This document shows, in pieces, positions 1 through 8,702 of a stretch of DNA of 64,000 nt (positions are counted from its first letter, which is position 1; every line of letters starts with the position of its first letter). The notes under the pieces are model-generated. The model did not search any database, was not told where the DNA came from, and saw nothing but the letters and a program-made list of their open reading frames with translations. The stretch is taken from positions 2,108,001-2,172,000 of the forward strand of contig NZ_CP045178.1 in NCBI RefSeq assembly GCF_009296025.1, in the 5' to 3' direction. The position numbers were made by a program, and so were the translations under genes. This DNA comes from Streptomyces tsukubensis (lineage in GTDB: Bacteria > Actinomycetota > Actinomycetes > Streptomycetales > Streptomycetaceae).

Positions 1-747
1 TCGCTGCCCGACCAGTCGTACCAGGAACGTTTCCAGCCGCTCGGGCTGCTGGAGGAGGGCGTCTCGCCCTATCAGGACGCGTCGCCCGAGCTGGCCAAGG
101 CGCTCGCCGAGGGGCTGGCGGCGGGACGGGAGCGGGTGGAGGCGGCGGCGGGCACCGGGGCGCGGGGCGGCAGGCCGCCGGGGGCGTGGGAGATGGATCC
201 GCACCTCTTCGACTACAACCTGGACCATTTCGGCATCGGCACGGTGGACGCCCCCGAGTGGCGGTTGGCGGACAGGGAGGCCTCCTATCTGACGCGCGCG
301 GTGGCGGCCCGCACGGCGCTGTGGGGCACTCACGGTTACGAGGCGGTCCGCGCGCACACCTTCCACGACACCGACGGGGAGCGGCTGACCGGCGAGCGGT
401 CCTACACCCTGCGCTTCGACGTGCCGCCGCCCGTCGGGGCCTTCTGGTCGCTGACCATGTACGACATCCCCGACTACTACCTGGTGGAGAACCCGGCCGG
501 GCGGTACGCGATCGGGGACCGCACCCCCGGGCTCGTGTACGGCTCGGACGGCTCGCTCACCCTGCGCCTTCAGCGGGAGCGGCCCGAGGACCCCGCGCAC
601 GCGGCCAACTGGCTGCCCACGCCCACGGGGTTCTTCCGGCCGATGATGCGGCTCTACACGCCGGACAGCTCGGTGCTCGACGGGGGGTACGTCCTGCCGG
701 GGATCAGGGCGGCGGACGGCCGGACCCCGCCGCCCGGCAGCCCATGA
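1..747 (+). CDS. DUF1254/DUF1214-type protein, C-terminal part
   Basis: The reading frame is open from the first base of the window, so the N-terminus lies outside. The last ~150 residues have the DUF1214 pattern: a beta-rich core with FWSLTMYDIPDYYLVENP, then a GRYAIGDRTPGL segment and the closing GFFRPMMRLYTP. Proteins with DUF1254 plus DUF1214 are widespread in bacteria and have no settled biochemical role. The gene is convergent with the small gene at 836-1120, and a 9-bp hairpin lies between them. GC-rich near-copies of the tail around the TGA stop occur about 40 and 70 bp downstream. Confidence 0.8.
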   Translation, partial: SLPDQSYQERFQPLGLLEEGVSPYQDASPELAKALAEGLAAGRERVEAAAGTGARGGRPPGAWEMDPHLFDYNLDHFGIGTVDAPEWRLADREASYLTRAVAARTALWGTHGYEAVRAHTFHDTDGERLTGERSYTLRFDVPPPVGAFWSLTMYDIPDYYLVENPAGRYAIGDRTPGLVYGSDGSLTLRLQRERPEDPAHAANWLPTPTGFFRPMMRLYTPDSSVLDGGYVLPGIRAADGRTPPPGSP

Positions 748-801
748 GCCGCAGGCCCTGCCGACCTCGCCGCCGGGCACCCCGCGTGCCCGGTGACTGA
801 G

Positions 802-828
802 CCGCCGGGCACCCCATGGGCCCGGCGG
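802..828. terminator. bidirectional hairpin between convergent genes
   Basis: CCGCCGGGC (802-810) pairs perfectly with GCCCGGCGG (820-828) across a 9-nt loop. It sits between the stops of the genes ending at 747 (+) and 836 (-). There is no T-tract, as is usual in Streptomyces terminators. Confidence 0.55.
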
Positions 829-835
829 CCCGGGT

Positions 836-1120
836 TCAGCGGCTGTACCGCATCAGGGCGCGCACCATGTGGCAGGTGATGTCGGAGGGCGGGTGGATGT
901 CCACCAGCTCGGCCGTCGCCCTTATCCTCCTGTTGTCCGCCTGCTCGGGACGGTAGAACCCGGCGTCGAGCAGGGCGATGGCCAGGCGCATGGCCTTGAG
1001 CCTGCGGTTGTGGTTGATGTACCACTCACGGGGCCTGCCGGCGGGCAGTCGTTTCTTCGCCAGCGGGGCGTACGGAAGGTCGAACAGCACGGGTTTCGTC
1101 GCGGTTGAGGCAGCGGCCAC
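836..1120 (-). CDS. small conserved protein of unknown function
   Basis: A 94-residue basic, soluble protein with a central NHNRRLKAMRLAIALLDAGFY helix. I do not recognise a named family, but it reads like a folded protein and not like a GC shadow. The start is GTG at 1120: a perfect AGGAGG (1127-1132 on the minus strand) lies 6 nt before this GTG, whereas the in-frame ATG at 1126 touches the AGGAGG directly and would be too close. The gene stands alone, convergent with the DUF1254 gene. A long upstream gap with an A+T patch near 1215-1240 may hold its promoter. Confidence 0.6.
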   Translation of the reverse strand: MAAASTATKPVLFDLPYAPLAKKRLPAGRPREWYINHNRRLKAMRLAIALLDAGFYRPEQADNRRIRATAELVDIHPPSDITCHMVRALMRYSR

Positions 1121-1725
1121 GGGCATCCTCCTGAGGCGTCGAGAGTCCTCGCCCACGCCTGCCGGCATGGAGCGCGCCCTCGGTCGGCTTCTTCTCCGTC
1201 TTCCTCGAACACTGCTTCCATTTTACTGCCCCCCACTGACAAAAGCCGCTGGCCAGAGGGGCTTTGGCGCTGTCACGCCCGACGTGTTCCCTCCCCTGCC
1301 TCTCAGCCGCAACCCCCGTCACCCGGGACTGCTCGCGACGCCGTCGGAGGTCCGTCAGGCGAGCGGTGGAGCGGTCTGATCCGGCGCCCTTCGTGTCGCT
1401 TCCGCGTCTGCTTCGTGTCCGTTCCGCGTCTGTTTCGCGTCATGATCTGTCCCGAGTGGCGGAAGGCCCCTCCTTCCCCCGGTGGGCTTCTGCTTCAATA
1501 GCGGTATGCCCGCCTTCCGGAACGCCGCCACAGGTCGCCTCGACCTCCAGCCGTTCTGGCCTTCGCGTCAGCACCACGACTTCGACCGAGTGTGTTGCCG
1601 CCCGACGAAGGCGCGGACCCTCTAACACCGTTCGGCACACAGCTCGACACGGTCTTCGGTCCACGCGCACGACGTACGTCCCTCGACGACATCGACGACT
1701 CCTCGCGCGAAAGAGCTGACCACTC
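1121..1725. other. intergenic region with a short 22-bp repeat
   Basis: No convincing gene on either strand. It holds an A/T-richer patch (about 1218-1245), probably the promoter region of the minus-strand small gene, and an imperfect 22-bp tandem repeat (1390-1411 and 1412-1433, TTCGTGTC start, with a third partial copy). The remainder is the presumed promoter region of the winged-helix gene at 1726. Confidence 0.5.
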
Positions 1726-2349
1726 ATGGCGAATTCCCGTTCTCTGCCCGGCGCCACCGCCCCGGCCACCGCGACTCCCCCCGCCCCCAGGCACCGGCTG
1801 CGCGCCGTGGACAAGGACGAGGTGGTCGACGTGGCGGAGTTCCTACCGCCGGGCGCCACCTGGCTGCCCGCACCCCAGCACACCCTGCCGGTCCTTCCCG
1901 GCCGGCCCCCGATGGTCGGCTACCTCGTCCTGGTCCCCGCCGACCAGCAGCCCTTCGTGGCGCCGCCGGCGGCCGTCCCCGACTCCACGAGCACGAGGGA
2001 CGTGACGGGCGATTCGACCTCTTCGGACACTTCTGGCCCGGTGCGTTCCGGGGGTGGCGACGGTGTCCGGGTCGACCCCGCCCGCCGCACCGCCGCGGTG
2101 GACGGCCGTCCGCTCGACCTGACGTATCTGGAGTTCGAGCTGCTGGCCCATCTCGTCGCCCACCCGCACCGGGTGCACACCCGCGACCAGTTGGTGACCA
2201 CGGTGTGGGGCTACGGGCACGTGGGCGACGGCCGCACCGTCGATGTCCACATCGCGCGACTGCGACGCAAGCTCGGCGCGGACCACCGGCAGACCATCCA
2301 GACGGTGCGCCGCGTCGGCTACAAGTACACGCCAGCGGTGGCGAACTAG
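1726..2349 (+). CDS. orphan winged-helix (OmpR-type DNA-binding) regulator
   Basis: 207 residues. The last ~95 (from about residue 112) form a Trans_reg_C winged helix: LTYLEFELLAHLVAHP, then RDQLVTTVWG, the recognition-helix region DVHIARLRRKLG, and the wing VRRVGYKYTP. The first ~110 residues are Pro/Ala-rich and lack the Asp-pair and Lys signature of a receiver domain, so it should not be phosphorylated as a response regulator. No kinase gene adjoins it. Proteins of this design are common in Streptomyces; the target genes cannot be read from here. Confidence 0.85.
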   Translation: MANSRSLPGATAPATATPPAPRHRLRAVDKDEVVDVAEFLPPGATWLPAPQHTLPVLPGRPPMVGYLVLVPADQQPFVAPPAAVPDSTSTRDVTGDSTSSDTSGPVRSGGGDGVRVDPARRTAAVDGRPLDLTYLEFELLAHLVAHPHRVHTRDQLVTTVWGYGHVGDGRTVDVHIARLRRKLGADHRQTIQTVRRVGYKYTPAVAN

Positions 2350-2693
2350 GACCTGCCCTCCCTCCCGTCGTCGCCCGAGGGGCGGCCCCGCGGCGCCATG
2401 GGGGTCCTCCGCCCGAGCGAAGCCGAGAGTACGGCAGCGGGCTCCCGGCGTGCCGGGTGCACGACCCCGTACTGGAGGTACTCGGCTGTGGGGGTCGGGT
2501 CCTTAGGGGTCCTTGCGCCCGGTGCGGCGAGAGTGCGTGCCAGGCGTCGTGGGGCAGACGGGAGTTCGAAGACAGGTCCTGTCCCCGGGGGCCGGGGCCG
2601 AACGGCGTCGGTCCCGCGTCCTCCGTCAGCGAAACCGTTCCCCTCCCAGCGAAACACGGGCCCCTTCAGGCTCCTGCGGGGCAGAGTCACGCC
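2350..2693. other. intergenic region with a dispersed 15-mer
   Basis: No gene supported. It contains a GC-rich inverted repeat (CGACCCC 2462-2468 with GGGGTCG 2491-2497) and the 15-mer at 2503-2517 (TTAGGGGTCCTTGCG). That 15-mer is identical to the strand that begins at the glnA2 stop codon and forms its terminator near 27845-27859. The region probably contains the promoter of the epimerase-like gene. Confidence 0.4.
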
Positions 2694-3695
2694 ATGACCA
2701 AGCGACTTCTCATACTGGGCGGTACGGAGTTCCTGGGGCGGGCCACGGCGGAGGCGGCCCTGGCCGGGGGATGGGAGGTGACCGTCTTCCACCGAGGCAC
2801 CCACGCGCCACCCGCCGGGGCGCGGGAACTGCGCGGTGACCGCACCGAACCGGACGGTCTCGCCGCACTCGCGCAGACCACGGAACGGTGGGACGCCGTG
2901 GTCGACACCTGGTCGGCGGCGCCAGGCGCGGTGCGGGACAGCGCACGCCTGCTCGCCGACCGCGCGGAGCGCTACGTGTACGTGTCGACCTGCTCGGTCT
3001 ACGCGTGGCCGCGCCCCGCCGGCACCGGCACGGAGGCACCACTGGTCGAAGGCGACCCGGACTCCACGGCCTCCACCGACTACCCCGGGGACAAACGCGG
3101 GGCGGAACTGGCCGCCGTACGCGAGTTCGGCGCGGACAGGACGGTCCTCGCACGGGCCGGTCTGATCCTCGGCCCCTACGAGAACATCGGCAGGCTGCCG
3201 TGGTGGCTCACCAGGATCGAGCGCGGCGGCACGGTCGCCGCGCCCGGCCCGCGTGGGCTGCCCCTCCAGTACATCGACGCCCGCGACCTCGCGCGGTGGT
3301 TGCTGGACGCGGCGGACCAAGCCCTCTCCGGCCCCTACGACCTGGTGTCACCCGGCGGGCACACCACCATGGAAGAGCTGCTGGAGGCCTGTGTACGGGT
3401 GACCGGCTCCACCGCGAGCCTGCGCTGGGTGTCGCCCGAGGCCGTCGAGGCTGCCGGTGTCGAACCGTGGACCGAGCTGCCCGTCTGGTGCCCGCCGGGC
3501 GAGCTGCACGACGCCATGCACCGCGCCGACGTCACCAGGACCCTGGAGTCGGGGCTGCGCTGCCGGCCGGTGGGCGAGACGGTGGCCGACACCTGGGCCT
3601 GGCTGGTCTCCATCGGGGGCGTACCGCCCCGGCGCGAGGGCAGGCCCTCCCCCGGCCTCACCCCGGAGCGCGAGGCCGACCTCCTCAAGAGCTGA
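2694..3695 (+). CDS. NAD-dependent epimerase/reductase (extended SDR)
   Basis: 333 residues. The N-terminal Rossmann motif GGTEFLGR (residues 9-16) binds NAD(P). The YVSTCSVY strand and the YPGDK (YxxxK) motif supply the Ser, Tyr and Lys of the SDR active site. The C-terminal half (about 200-333) is the substrate-binding part. The substrate is unknown; similar actinobacterial proteins are annotated only as NAD-dependent epimerase/dehydratase. ATG at 2694 is the first start consistent with the Rossmann beginning at once; upstream in-frame sequence is low-quality. It is followed after ~140 bp by the histidine kinase and may be transcribed separately. Confidence 0.85.
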   Translation: MTKRLLILGGTEFLGRATAEAALAGGWEVTVFHRGTHAPPAGARELRGDRTEPDGLAALAQTTERWDAVVDTWSAAPGAVRDSARLLADRAERYVYVSTCSVYAWPRPAGTGTEAPLVEGDPDSTASTDYPGDKRGAELAAVREFGADRTVLARAGLILGPYENIGRLPWWLTRIERGGTVAAPGPRGLPLQYIDARDLARWLLDAADQALSGPYDLVSPGGHTTMEELLEACVRVTGSTASLRWVSPEAVEAAGVEPWTELPVWCPPGELHDAMHRADVTRTLESGLRCRPVGETVADTWAWLVSIGGVPPRREGRPSPGLTPEREADLLKS

Positions 3696-3832
3696 CCGCC
3701 CCGGCCCCATGGTGGTGCCGACTACACCAGGGACAGGGGGGAGAAGCGGCTCCCCTCCGGCTCGCCCTGCGGCCAGACTGGCGGCAGACCCGGAGCGGGA
3801 CCCGGGCGGGACCGGTGGGGAGAGTGGTGACG

Positions 3833-5119
3833 ATGGGGATCGAGCGGCGGCAAAGCGGCCTCGGGACCGCGCTGCGCGAGGCGGTGCTCGCGGGGGTGCG
3901 GGGGCTCGGGCTCGCCGTCCTCGTGCCGGTGGGGTCGATCACTCTGTTCGTATGCGCGGTGCTGTCGATCGCCTTCATCTTGCTCGGGGTCGGCGTGTTC
4001 ACCACCCCGTACGTGCTGACCGCCGTCCGCGCCCACGCCGATCGTCGCAGGCTCCTCGCCGCGGACTGGGCCGATGTGCGCATCCCCTCCTCCTACCGGC
4101 CCTTCCCGCCGGATCTCCGCCGGGGGGTCACAGGCCGGGTGGAGCGCTGCGCGCTGATGGTGAAGGACCCGGCGACCTGGCGGGACCTGCGGTGGCTCCT
4201 GGCGGACATGACGGCGGGCTGGATCACGGCGTTCCTGCCCGCCGCCCTCACGGTCTACGCCGTCGAGGGGCTGGTGATCGCGGCCGGGCTGTGGCACGTC
4301 CTCGCCGATACGGGGTACTGGTACGCGTTCGTGCCGGTCGGTGGTCAGGCGAGTGCCCTGGCGGCGGGCGCCCTCGGCCTCGTCCTGCTGGGTCTCGGGG
4401 CGCTCTACGGCCCCGCCCTGCTGCGCTTCCACTTCACCTTCACGCGGTCCGTCCTCGCCCCCGACCGTGCGGGGGAGATGACCAGGCGGATCGCCGCACT
4501 GACCGAGTCGCGGCATGCCGCCGTGGACACCTCCGCCTCCGAACTGCGCCGCATCGAGCGGGACTTGCACGACGGGGCACAGGCGCGGCTGGTGGCGATG
4601 GGTATGGATCTGGGGACCGTGGAGGCACTGATCGAGCGGGACCCGGCGAAGGCCAAGGCGATGCTCGCGCAGGCCAGGCGGTCCTCGGCCGACGCCCTGA
4701 CGGAGCTGCGGGACCTGGTGCGTGGTATCCATCCGCCGGTCCTCGCCGAGCGGGGGCTCGGCGACGCCGTGAAGGCGCTCGCGCTGCGGTTTCCACTGGA
4801 GTCCGAGGTGACGGTGGACCTGCCGGGGAGGGCGGAGGCGCCGGTGGAGTCGGCCGCGTACTTCGCGGTGAGCGAGCTGCTGGCCAACACGGCCAAACAC
4901 TCGGGCGCCGACCGCGTCTGGGTGGACCTGGCCCACCGGGGCGGGGCGCTGCGGATCAACGTCACGGACAACGGCTCGGGCGGGGCCGCGGCGTCGGCGG
5001 GCTCGGGGCTGAGCGGGGTGGAGCGGCGGATCGGTACATTCGACGGCGTCCTGGCCGTCAGCAGCCCCGTGGGCGGCCCCACCATGGTGACCATGGAGAT
5101 CCCTTGCGAGTTGTCCTAG
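3833..5119 (+). CDS. sensor histidine kinase (HisKA_3 family)
   Basis: About 428 residues. The N-terminal half has membrane segments (around residues 25-55 and pairs near 125-200) flanking a short soluble loop. The dimerisation/phospho-acceptor helix has ERDLHDGAQ with His246, then the ATPase domain with an N-box SELLANTAKHSGA and DNGSGG. This is the NarX/LiaS-like class. GGGGAG lies just upstream; ATG 3833 is used here, but GTG at 3824 or 3827 in the same frame has equal or better spacing. It overlaps the response regulator by 16 bp, so the two are co-translated. The signal sensed is unknown. Confidence 0.9.
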   Translation: MGIERRQSGLGTALREAVLAGVRGLGLAVLVPVGSITLFVCAVLSIAFILLGVGVFTTPYVLTAVRAHADRRRLLAADWADVRIPSSYRPFPPDLRRGVTGRVERCALMVKDPATWRDLRWLLADMTAGWITAFLPAALTVYAVEGLVIAAGLWHVLADTGYWYAFVPVGGQASALAAGALGLVLLGLGALYGPALLRFHFTFTRSVLAPDRAGEMTRRIAALTESRHAAVDTSASELRRIERDLHDGAQARLVAMGMDLGTVEALIERDPAKAKAMLAQARRSSADALTELRDLVRGIHPPVLAERGLGDAVKALALRFPLESEVTVDLPGRAEAPVESAAYFAVSELLANTAKHSGADRVWVDLAHRGGALRINVTDNGSGGAAASAGSGLSGVERRIGTFDGVLAVSSPVGGPTMVTMEIPCELS

Positions 5120-5754
5120 CCGAAGATCTCTTTCTGCTCCGCGACGGCCTGGTACGGATGCTGGAGGCCTACGACTTCGAGATCGCGGCAGCGGTCGAGA
5201 GCGGACCCGAACTCACCCGCGCGCTGGCCGAGTTGAGACCCGACGTGGCGGTGGTGGACGTCCGGCTGCCACCGTCCCACACCGACGAGGGCCTTCAGTG
5301 CGCGCTCGCCGCCCGCCGCGCGCGTCCCGGGCTGCCCGTGCTGGTCCTCTCCCAGCACGTGGAGCAGCTCTACGCGCGTGAACTGCTCGCGGACGGCGAC
5401 GGCGGGGTAGGTTATCTCCTCAAGGACCGGGTCTTCGAGGCCGAACAGTTCATCGACGCGGTGCGGCGGGTGGCCGGTGGCGGTACGGCGATGGATCCGC
5501 AGGTGATCTCCCAGTTGCTGTCGCGGCGCGCGGCGGACAAGCCACTGGGCGGCCTCACCCCGCGCGAGGCGGAGGTACTGGAGCTGATGGCGCAGGGCAG
5601 GTCGAACACGGCCATCGCGGGGGCGCTCGTGGTGACGGAGCGCGCCATCGCCAAGCACACGTCGAACATCTTCGCCAAGCTGGGCCTGCCGGTGTCGGAC
5701 GACGACAACCGCAGGGTGCTGGCCGTGCTCGCCTATCTCGACCACGGACGGTAG
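5104..5754 (+). CDS. NarL/LuxR-family response regulator
   Basis: 216 residues. The receiver domain has the acidic pair at E7/D8, phospho-acceptor D52 (VVDVRLP) and K107 (YLLKD). A C-terminal LuxR helix-turn-helix (about residues 150-210; LTPREAEVLELMAQGRSNTAI) binds DNA. It starts with TTG at 5104, inside the end of the kinase gene (16-bp overlap), because the receiver sequence begins at once (RVVLAED). It is the cognate regulator of the kinase encoded upstream. Targets unknown. Confidence 0.92.
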   Translation: MRVVLAEDLFLLRDGLVRMLEAYDFEIAAAVESGPELTRALAELRPDVAVVDVRLPPSHTDEGLQCALAARRARPGLPVLVLSQHVEQLYARELLADGDGGVGYLLKDRVFEAEQFIDAVRRVAGGGTAMDPQVISQLLSRRAADKPLGGLTPREAEVLELMAQGRSNTAIAGALVVTERAIAKHTSNIFAKLGLPVSDDDNRRVLAVLAYLDHGR

Positions 5755-5953
5755 TCCCTGCCATCCCCTGGCCACCCCGCGCACCTCTCCGAACTCGGCT
5801 TTCGAGGTGCCGTGCACGGGAGCCCACCGCTCCCGCCGCCCCGTGGTCGGCGGGCTCGCGCGTCGTGCCCCCCGAGCGCTTTCCGTACCGCCGTCCGGGT
5901 GCGGGCGCCGGGCATTCAGGTGACCATGTGCCCGATCGCTCGTTCTGCGATAC

Positions 5954-7867
5954 GTGCAGTCACAGGATCTCGTCACCCGCCCCGAGCCCGATCCCGAGCC
6001 CGTCTCCGTCGATGTCGAGCAGGCGGAAGCCGCCCTCATCGAGCATTACCCGAGGTTGGTGCGGCTCGCCTACCTCGTCCTTCCGCCAGGTCCGGGCCGC
6101 GCCCGCCGCGTCCTGACGGCCCACGCGCTCACCCAGCGGGCCCTGCCCCGCGGCCGCGCCCAGACCGAGGGGCTGCTGCCCGCGCAGCGCGGCTCAGGGC
6201 AGAAGGGCCACGACGCGGGGTACGCGTACGTCAGGCTGCGGGTGGTGCGGAGCGCACTGGAAACCGGCAGGTCGAAGCGCGGGCGACTGCCGCACGCGCT
6301 GCCCCAGGTGTGGGGGCTGCGGCTCGCTCCTCGTTCCGGCGGCGCCGACGAACTCGCCCTGGAACACCGGCTCGCCGACCTCAGCGGCCCCGCCCGCGCC
6401 GCCTTCGCGCTGCGTGGACTCGAAGGGCTCGGCGACGAGGAGGCGCACGCGCTGCTCGACGCGGCCGGCGTCGACGACCCCGGCGGGGCGCTGGCGAGCG
6501 CGGAGCGGGTCACGGTGGCGCCGGGTGTGAACCCCGCCGCGCTGCTCGCCTCCCCCGAGTTCGACCCCTGCTCGCTCCAGGCCCGTCCCACCGATCTGCT
6601 CCGCCGCCGCCAGCACGGCAGGGCGGCGCTGGTCGCCACCGCGGCGCTGGTGGTCTGCGGGGCGCTCCTCGGGCTGCCTGGTGACAGTCCCGACGGCGCC
6701 GCCGCGCCGCCCTACGCCCGCAATCCGGCCCAGCAGGCGGCCCTCGACCCCGGTCGGCTGACCGTGGCGTCGGGCTCCGCGTGGCGGGAGTCGACCCGTA
6801 CCGACTTCTCGGTGTGGCCCGCGCGGGGCGCGCTGGTGAAGGACAGGGAGTTGCTGCGCAGGGCGCTCGCGGTGTGGGCGCGCCCCGGCGGTGGCGTCCA
6901 GGTCTCCGCGACGCCCGGCACCCCCTCGGGCGCGCCCTCCGGCCCTGCGCAGTTGCTGTACGCGGGGAAGAGCGACCGGGCCAGGGTCGTGCTCTTCTAC
7001 GACGGGCTGCGGGTCGTGCGGTACGCGGAGGCCCTCGACGACTCGGACGCCGTGGCGCTGGACCTGGCCAGGGTGGACGGCGCGGACGCGGCCTCCTCCA
7101 GCGCGCTGGTGGTGGACCGCACGGACGGCAACGTCCGTTATCTGACGGCGCCTTGGGTGCGGGGCGTGGCCGTACGCGATCTGCTGAAGCCCACCGAGGC
7201 GGCCTCGGTGCTGAAACGCTCCGGCGGGGTCACGGATCCGTTCGTCAGTCCTCCGCAGAAAGGGTCGTGCACCTCCTGGCGGGTGCTGGAGACGCGGACG
7301 GCGGAGGGAACCAGGCTCCTGAGCGACCTGGGCGAACTGATCCCCGCCCATCTCACCGGCGGGACCCCGACCGCGCCCAGGGAGGTGTCGACGCCCGCCG
7401 CCCGCGCCGCGTGGGCGCCCTCCGCGTGCACGCTGACCGCGGCCCGCGCGCACGGTGTGCGGTCGGTCAACTCCTGGTCGTACGCGAGTCAGCAGCTTCC
7501 CGAGGGCAACGGGGTGGGTGACTGGTCGTGTACGCGGATGGACACCTGGAGCGGCACGGACAACCGCGTTTTCGCGGGGTTCCGTGCGCCCGGCACGCCC
7601 TCCGCGGCCGTCGCCGCCAAGGCGGAGGAGTCCCCCGCCTGCGGGCCGCGCGACCCGAACGTCCTCGCCGGAGTGCTGTGGAAGTCCAAGGCCGGCCACT
7701 GGTACGTCCTCGCGGGCGCCAACGACAAGGTCGACTCGCTGCGGTCGTCGGGGGACGCGAGCGGCGCCGCACAGGGGCATGTCCTCGCGGTCCCCGCCGA
7801 GCAGGGGGCGCAGGCGGAGCTGACGGGCGTACTCGCCGGGGGGAAGCGGATCACCGCGCTGCGGTAG
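5954..7867 (+). CDS. membrane-anchored protein with sigma-like N-terminus
   Basis: 637 residues from a GTG start. Residues ~20-60 (AALIEHYPRLVRLAYLVLP) and ~95-170 (RLRVVRSALETGR, LSGPARAAFALRGLEGLGDEEAHALL) resemble the region-2 and region-4 helices of an ECF sigma factor, but without a convincing recognition helix. One membrane span follows (about residues 221-243), then ~390 extracytoplasmic residues of unrecognised fold with four or so Cys (for example CTSW, WSCTR, PACGP). The architecture suggests a degenerate sigma-like cytoplasmic domain tied to an external sensor domain. The function is unknown. The next gene is a TetR regulator after 38 bp. Confidence 0.75.
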   Translation: MQSQDLVTRPEPDPEPVSVDVEQAEAALIEHYPRLVRLAYLVLPPGPGRARRVLTAHALTQRALPRGRAQTEGLLPAQRGSGQKGHDAGYAYVRLRVVRSALETGRSKRGRLPHALPQVWGLRLAPRSGGADELALEHRLADLSGPARAAFALRGLEGLGDEEAHALLDAAGVDDPGGALASAERVTVAPGVNPAALLASPEFDPCSLQARPTDLLRRRQHGRAALVATAALVVCGALLGLPGDSPDGAAAPPYARNPAQQAALDPGRLTVASGSAWRESTRTDFSVWPARGALVKDRELLRRALAVWARPGGGVQVSATPGTPSGAPSGPAQLLYAGKSDRARVVLFYDGLRVVRYAEALDDSDAVALDLARVDGADAASSSALVVDRTDGNVRYLTAPWVRGVAVRDLLKPTEAASVLKRSGGVTDPFVSPPQKGSCTSWRVLETRTAEGTRLLSDLGELIPAHLTGGTPTAPREVSTPAARAAWAPSACTLTAARAHGVRSVNSWSYASQQLPEGNGVGDWSCTRMDTWSGTDNRVFAGFRAPGTPSAAVAAKAEESPACGPRDPNVLAGVLWKSKAGHWYVLAGANDKVDSLRSSGDASGAAQGHVLAVPAEQGAQAELTGVLAGGKRITALR

Positions 7868-7893
7868 CCCGCCAATCTCCCCTGACCTGTAGG

Positions 7894-7899
7894 TAGTCT
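7894..7899 (+). promoter_or_regulatory. -10 box of a probable leaderless TetR mRNA
   Basis: TAGTCT ends 6 nt before the ATG at 7906. That distance puts the transcription start at the A of the start codon. No Shine-Dalgarno sequence is present in the gap. Confidence 0.45.
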
Positions 7900-7905
7900 G
7901 TTCGT

Positions 7906-8634
7906 ATGACGAGCGGAGCGCGACGGAGGATGGGTGTCGAGGAGCGCAGGGAGCAGCTCATCGGCGTGGCTCTTGAGTTGTTCAGCCACCGCTCGCCCGA
8001 CGATGTCTCCATCGACGAGATCGCGGCGGCCGCGGGTATCTCGCGGCCGCTCGTCTACCACTACTTCCCGGGGAAGCTGAGCCTGTACGAAGCGGCCCTG
8101 CGCCGGGCCGCCGACGATCTGGCGGGCCGGTTCGTGGAGCCGCGCGAAGGGCCGCTCGGGGAGCGTCTGTTGCGAGTGATGGGCCGGTTCTTCGATTTCG
8201 TGGACGAGCACGGTCCTGGTTTCTCGGCGCTGATGCGGGGCGGCCCCGCCGTCTCGGTGGGGGGCGCGGTCACCCCGGAGGCGGCGACCGCGACACACGC
8301 TCTGATCGATTCGGTGCGGCTCGCCGCCCACGACCAGATCCTGTCCCATCTCGGGGTGGAGCGGCCCTCGGCCCGGCTTGAGCTCGTGGTCCGTTCGTGG
8401 GTCTCGCTCGCCGAGTCGACGGCGCTGATCTGGCTGGACGGTCGGCGCATACCCCGCGCGGAGCTGGAGCTCCAACTCGTCCACGACTTCGCGGCTCTCG
8501 CCGCGGTCAGCGCCGCGCACGACGAGGGGATGGCCGAGCTGCTGCGGGACATCCTGGCGGCCGAGCCGGCCGACGGGCCCTTCAGTGACCTGGTCGGCCG
8601 GCTGCTGGGACTGGCACCCGCGCCGGTGGTGTGA
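7906..8634 (+). CDS. TetR-family transcriptional regulator
   Basis: 242 residues. The N-terminal helix-turn-helix spans about residues 15-62 (VSIDEIAAAAGISRPLVYHYFPGK). A long all-helical ligand domain with a repeated FVDEHG/FSALM pattern follows. No Shine-Dalgarno sequence is visible, and TAGTCT lies 6 nt before ATG, so the mRNA may be leaderless. It is convergent with the DUF4230 gene. The ligand and targets are not evident. The stop codon and its context (GTGTGACGGCGG) are exactly duplicated in tandem and in frame. Confidence 0.9.
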   Translation: MTSGARRRMGVEERREQLIGVALELFSHRSPDDVSIDEIAAAAGISRPLVYHYFPGKLSLYEAALRRAADDLAGRFVEPREGPLGERLLRVMGRFFDFVDEHGPGFSALMRGGPAVSVGGAVTPEAATATHALIDSVRLAAHDQILSHLGVERPSARLELVVRSWVSLAESTALIWLDGRRIPRAELELQLVHDFAALAAVSAAHDEGMAELLRDILAAEPADGPFSDLVGRLLGLAPAPVV

Positions 8635-8652
8635 CGGCGGGTGTGACGGCGG
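8629..8652 (+). repeat. 12-bp tandem duplication including the stop codon
   Basis: GTGTGACGGCGG occurs twice, identical, at 8629-8640 and 8641-8652. The first copy contains the TGA stop of the TetR gene. The second places another in-frame TGA four codons later. Confidence 0.85.
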
Positions 8653-8702
8653 CGGTCGCTTGCCGTGGATCGAGTGGCGGTGGGGGTCACTTGCCGTAGG
8701 TC
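8651..8702 (-). repeat. tail duplication of the DUF4230 gene
   Basis: The 21-bp stretch 8682-8702, which spans the stop codon of the minus-strand gene (TCA at 8687-8689), matches 8651-8671 at 17 of 21 positions. In the copy the stop triplet reads CGA instead of TGA on the coding strand. Confidence 0.6.

Noticed and set aside
1495..1883. Minus-strand frames upstream of the winged-helix gene
   Set aside because: No Shine-Dalgarno, poor start codons, low-complexity Arg-rich products; treated as intergenic.
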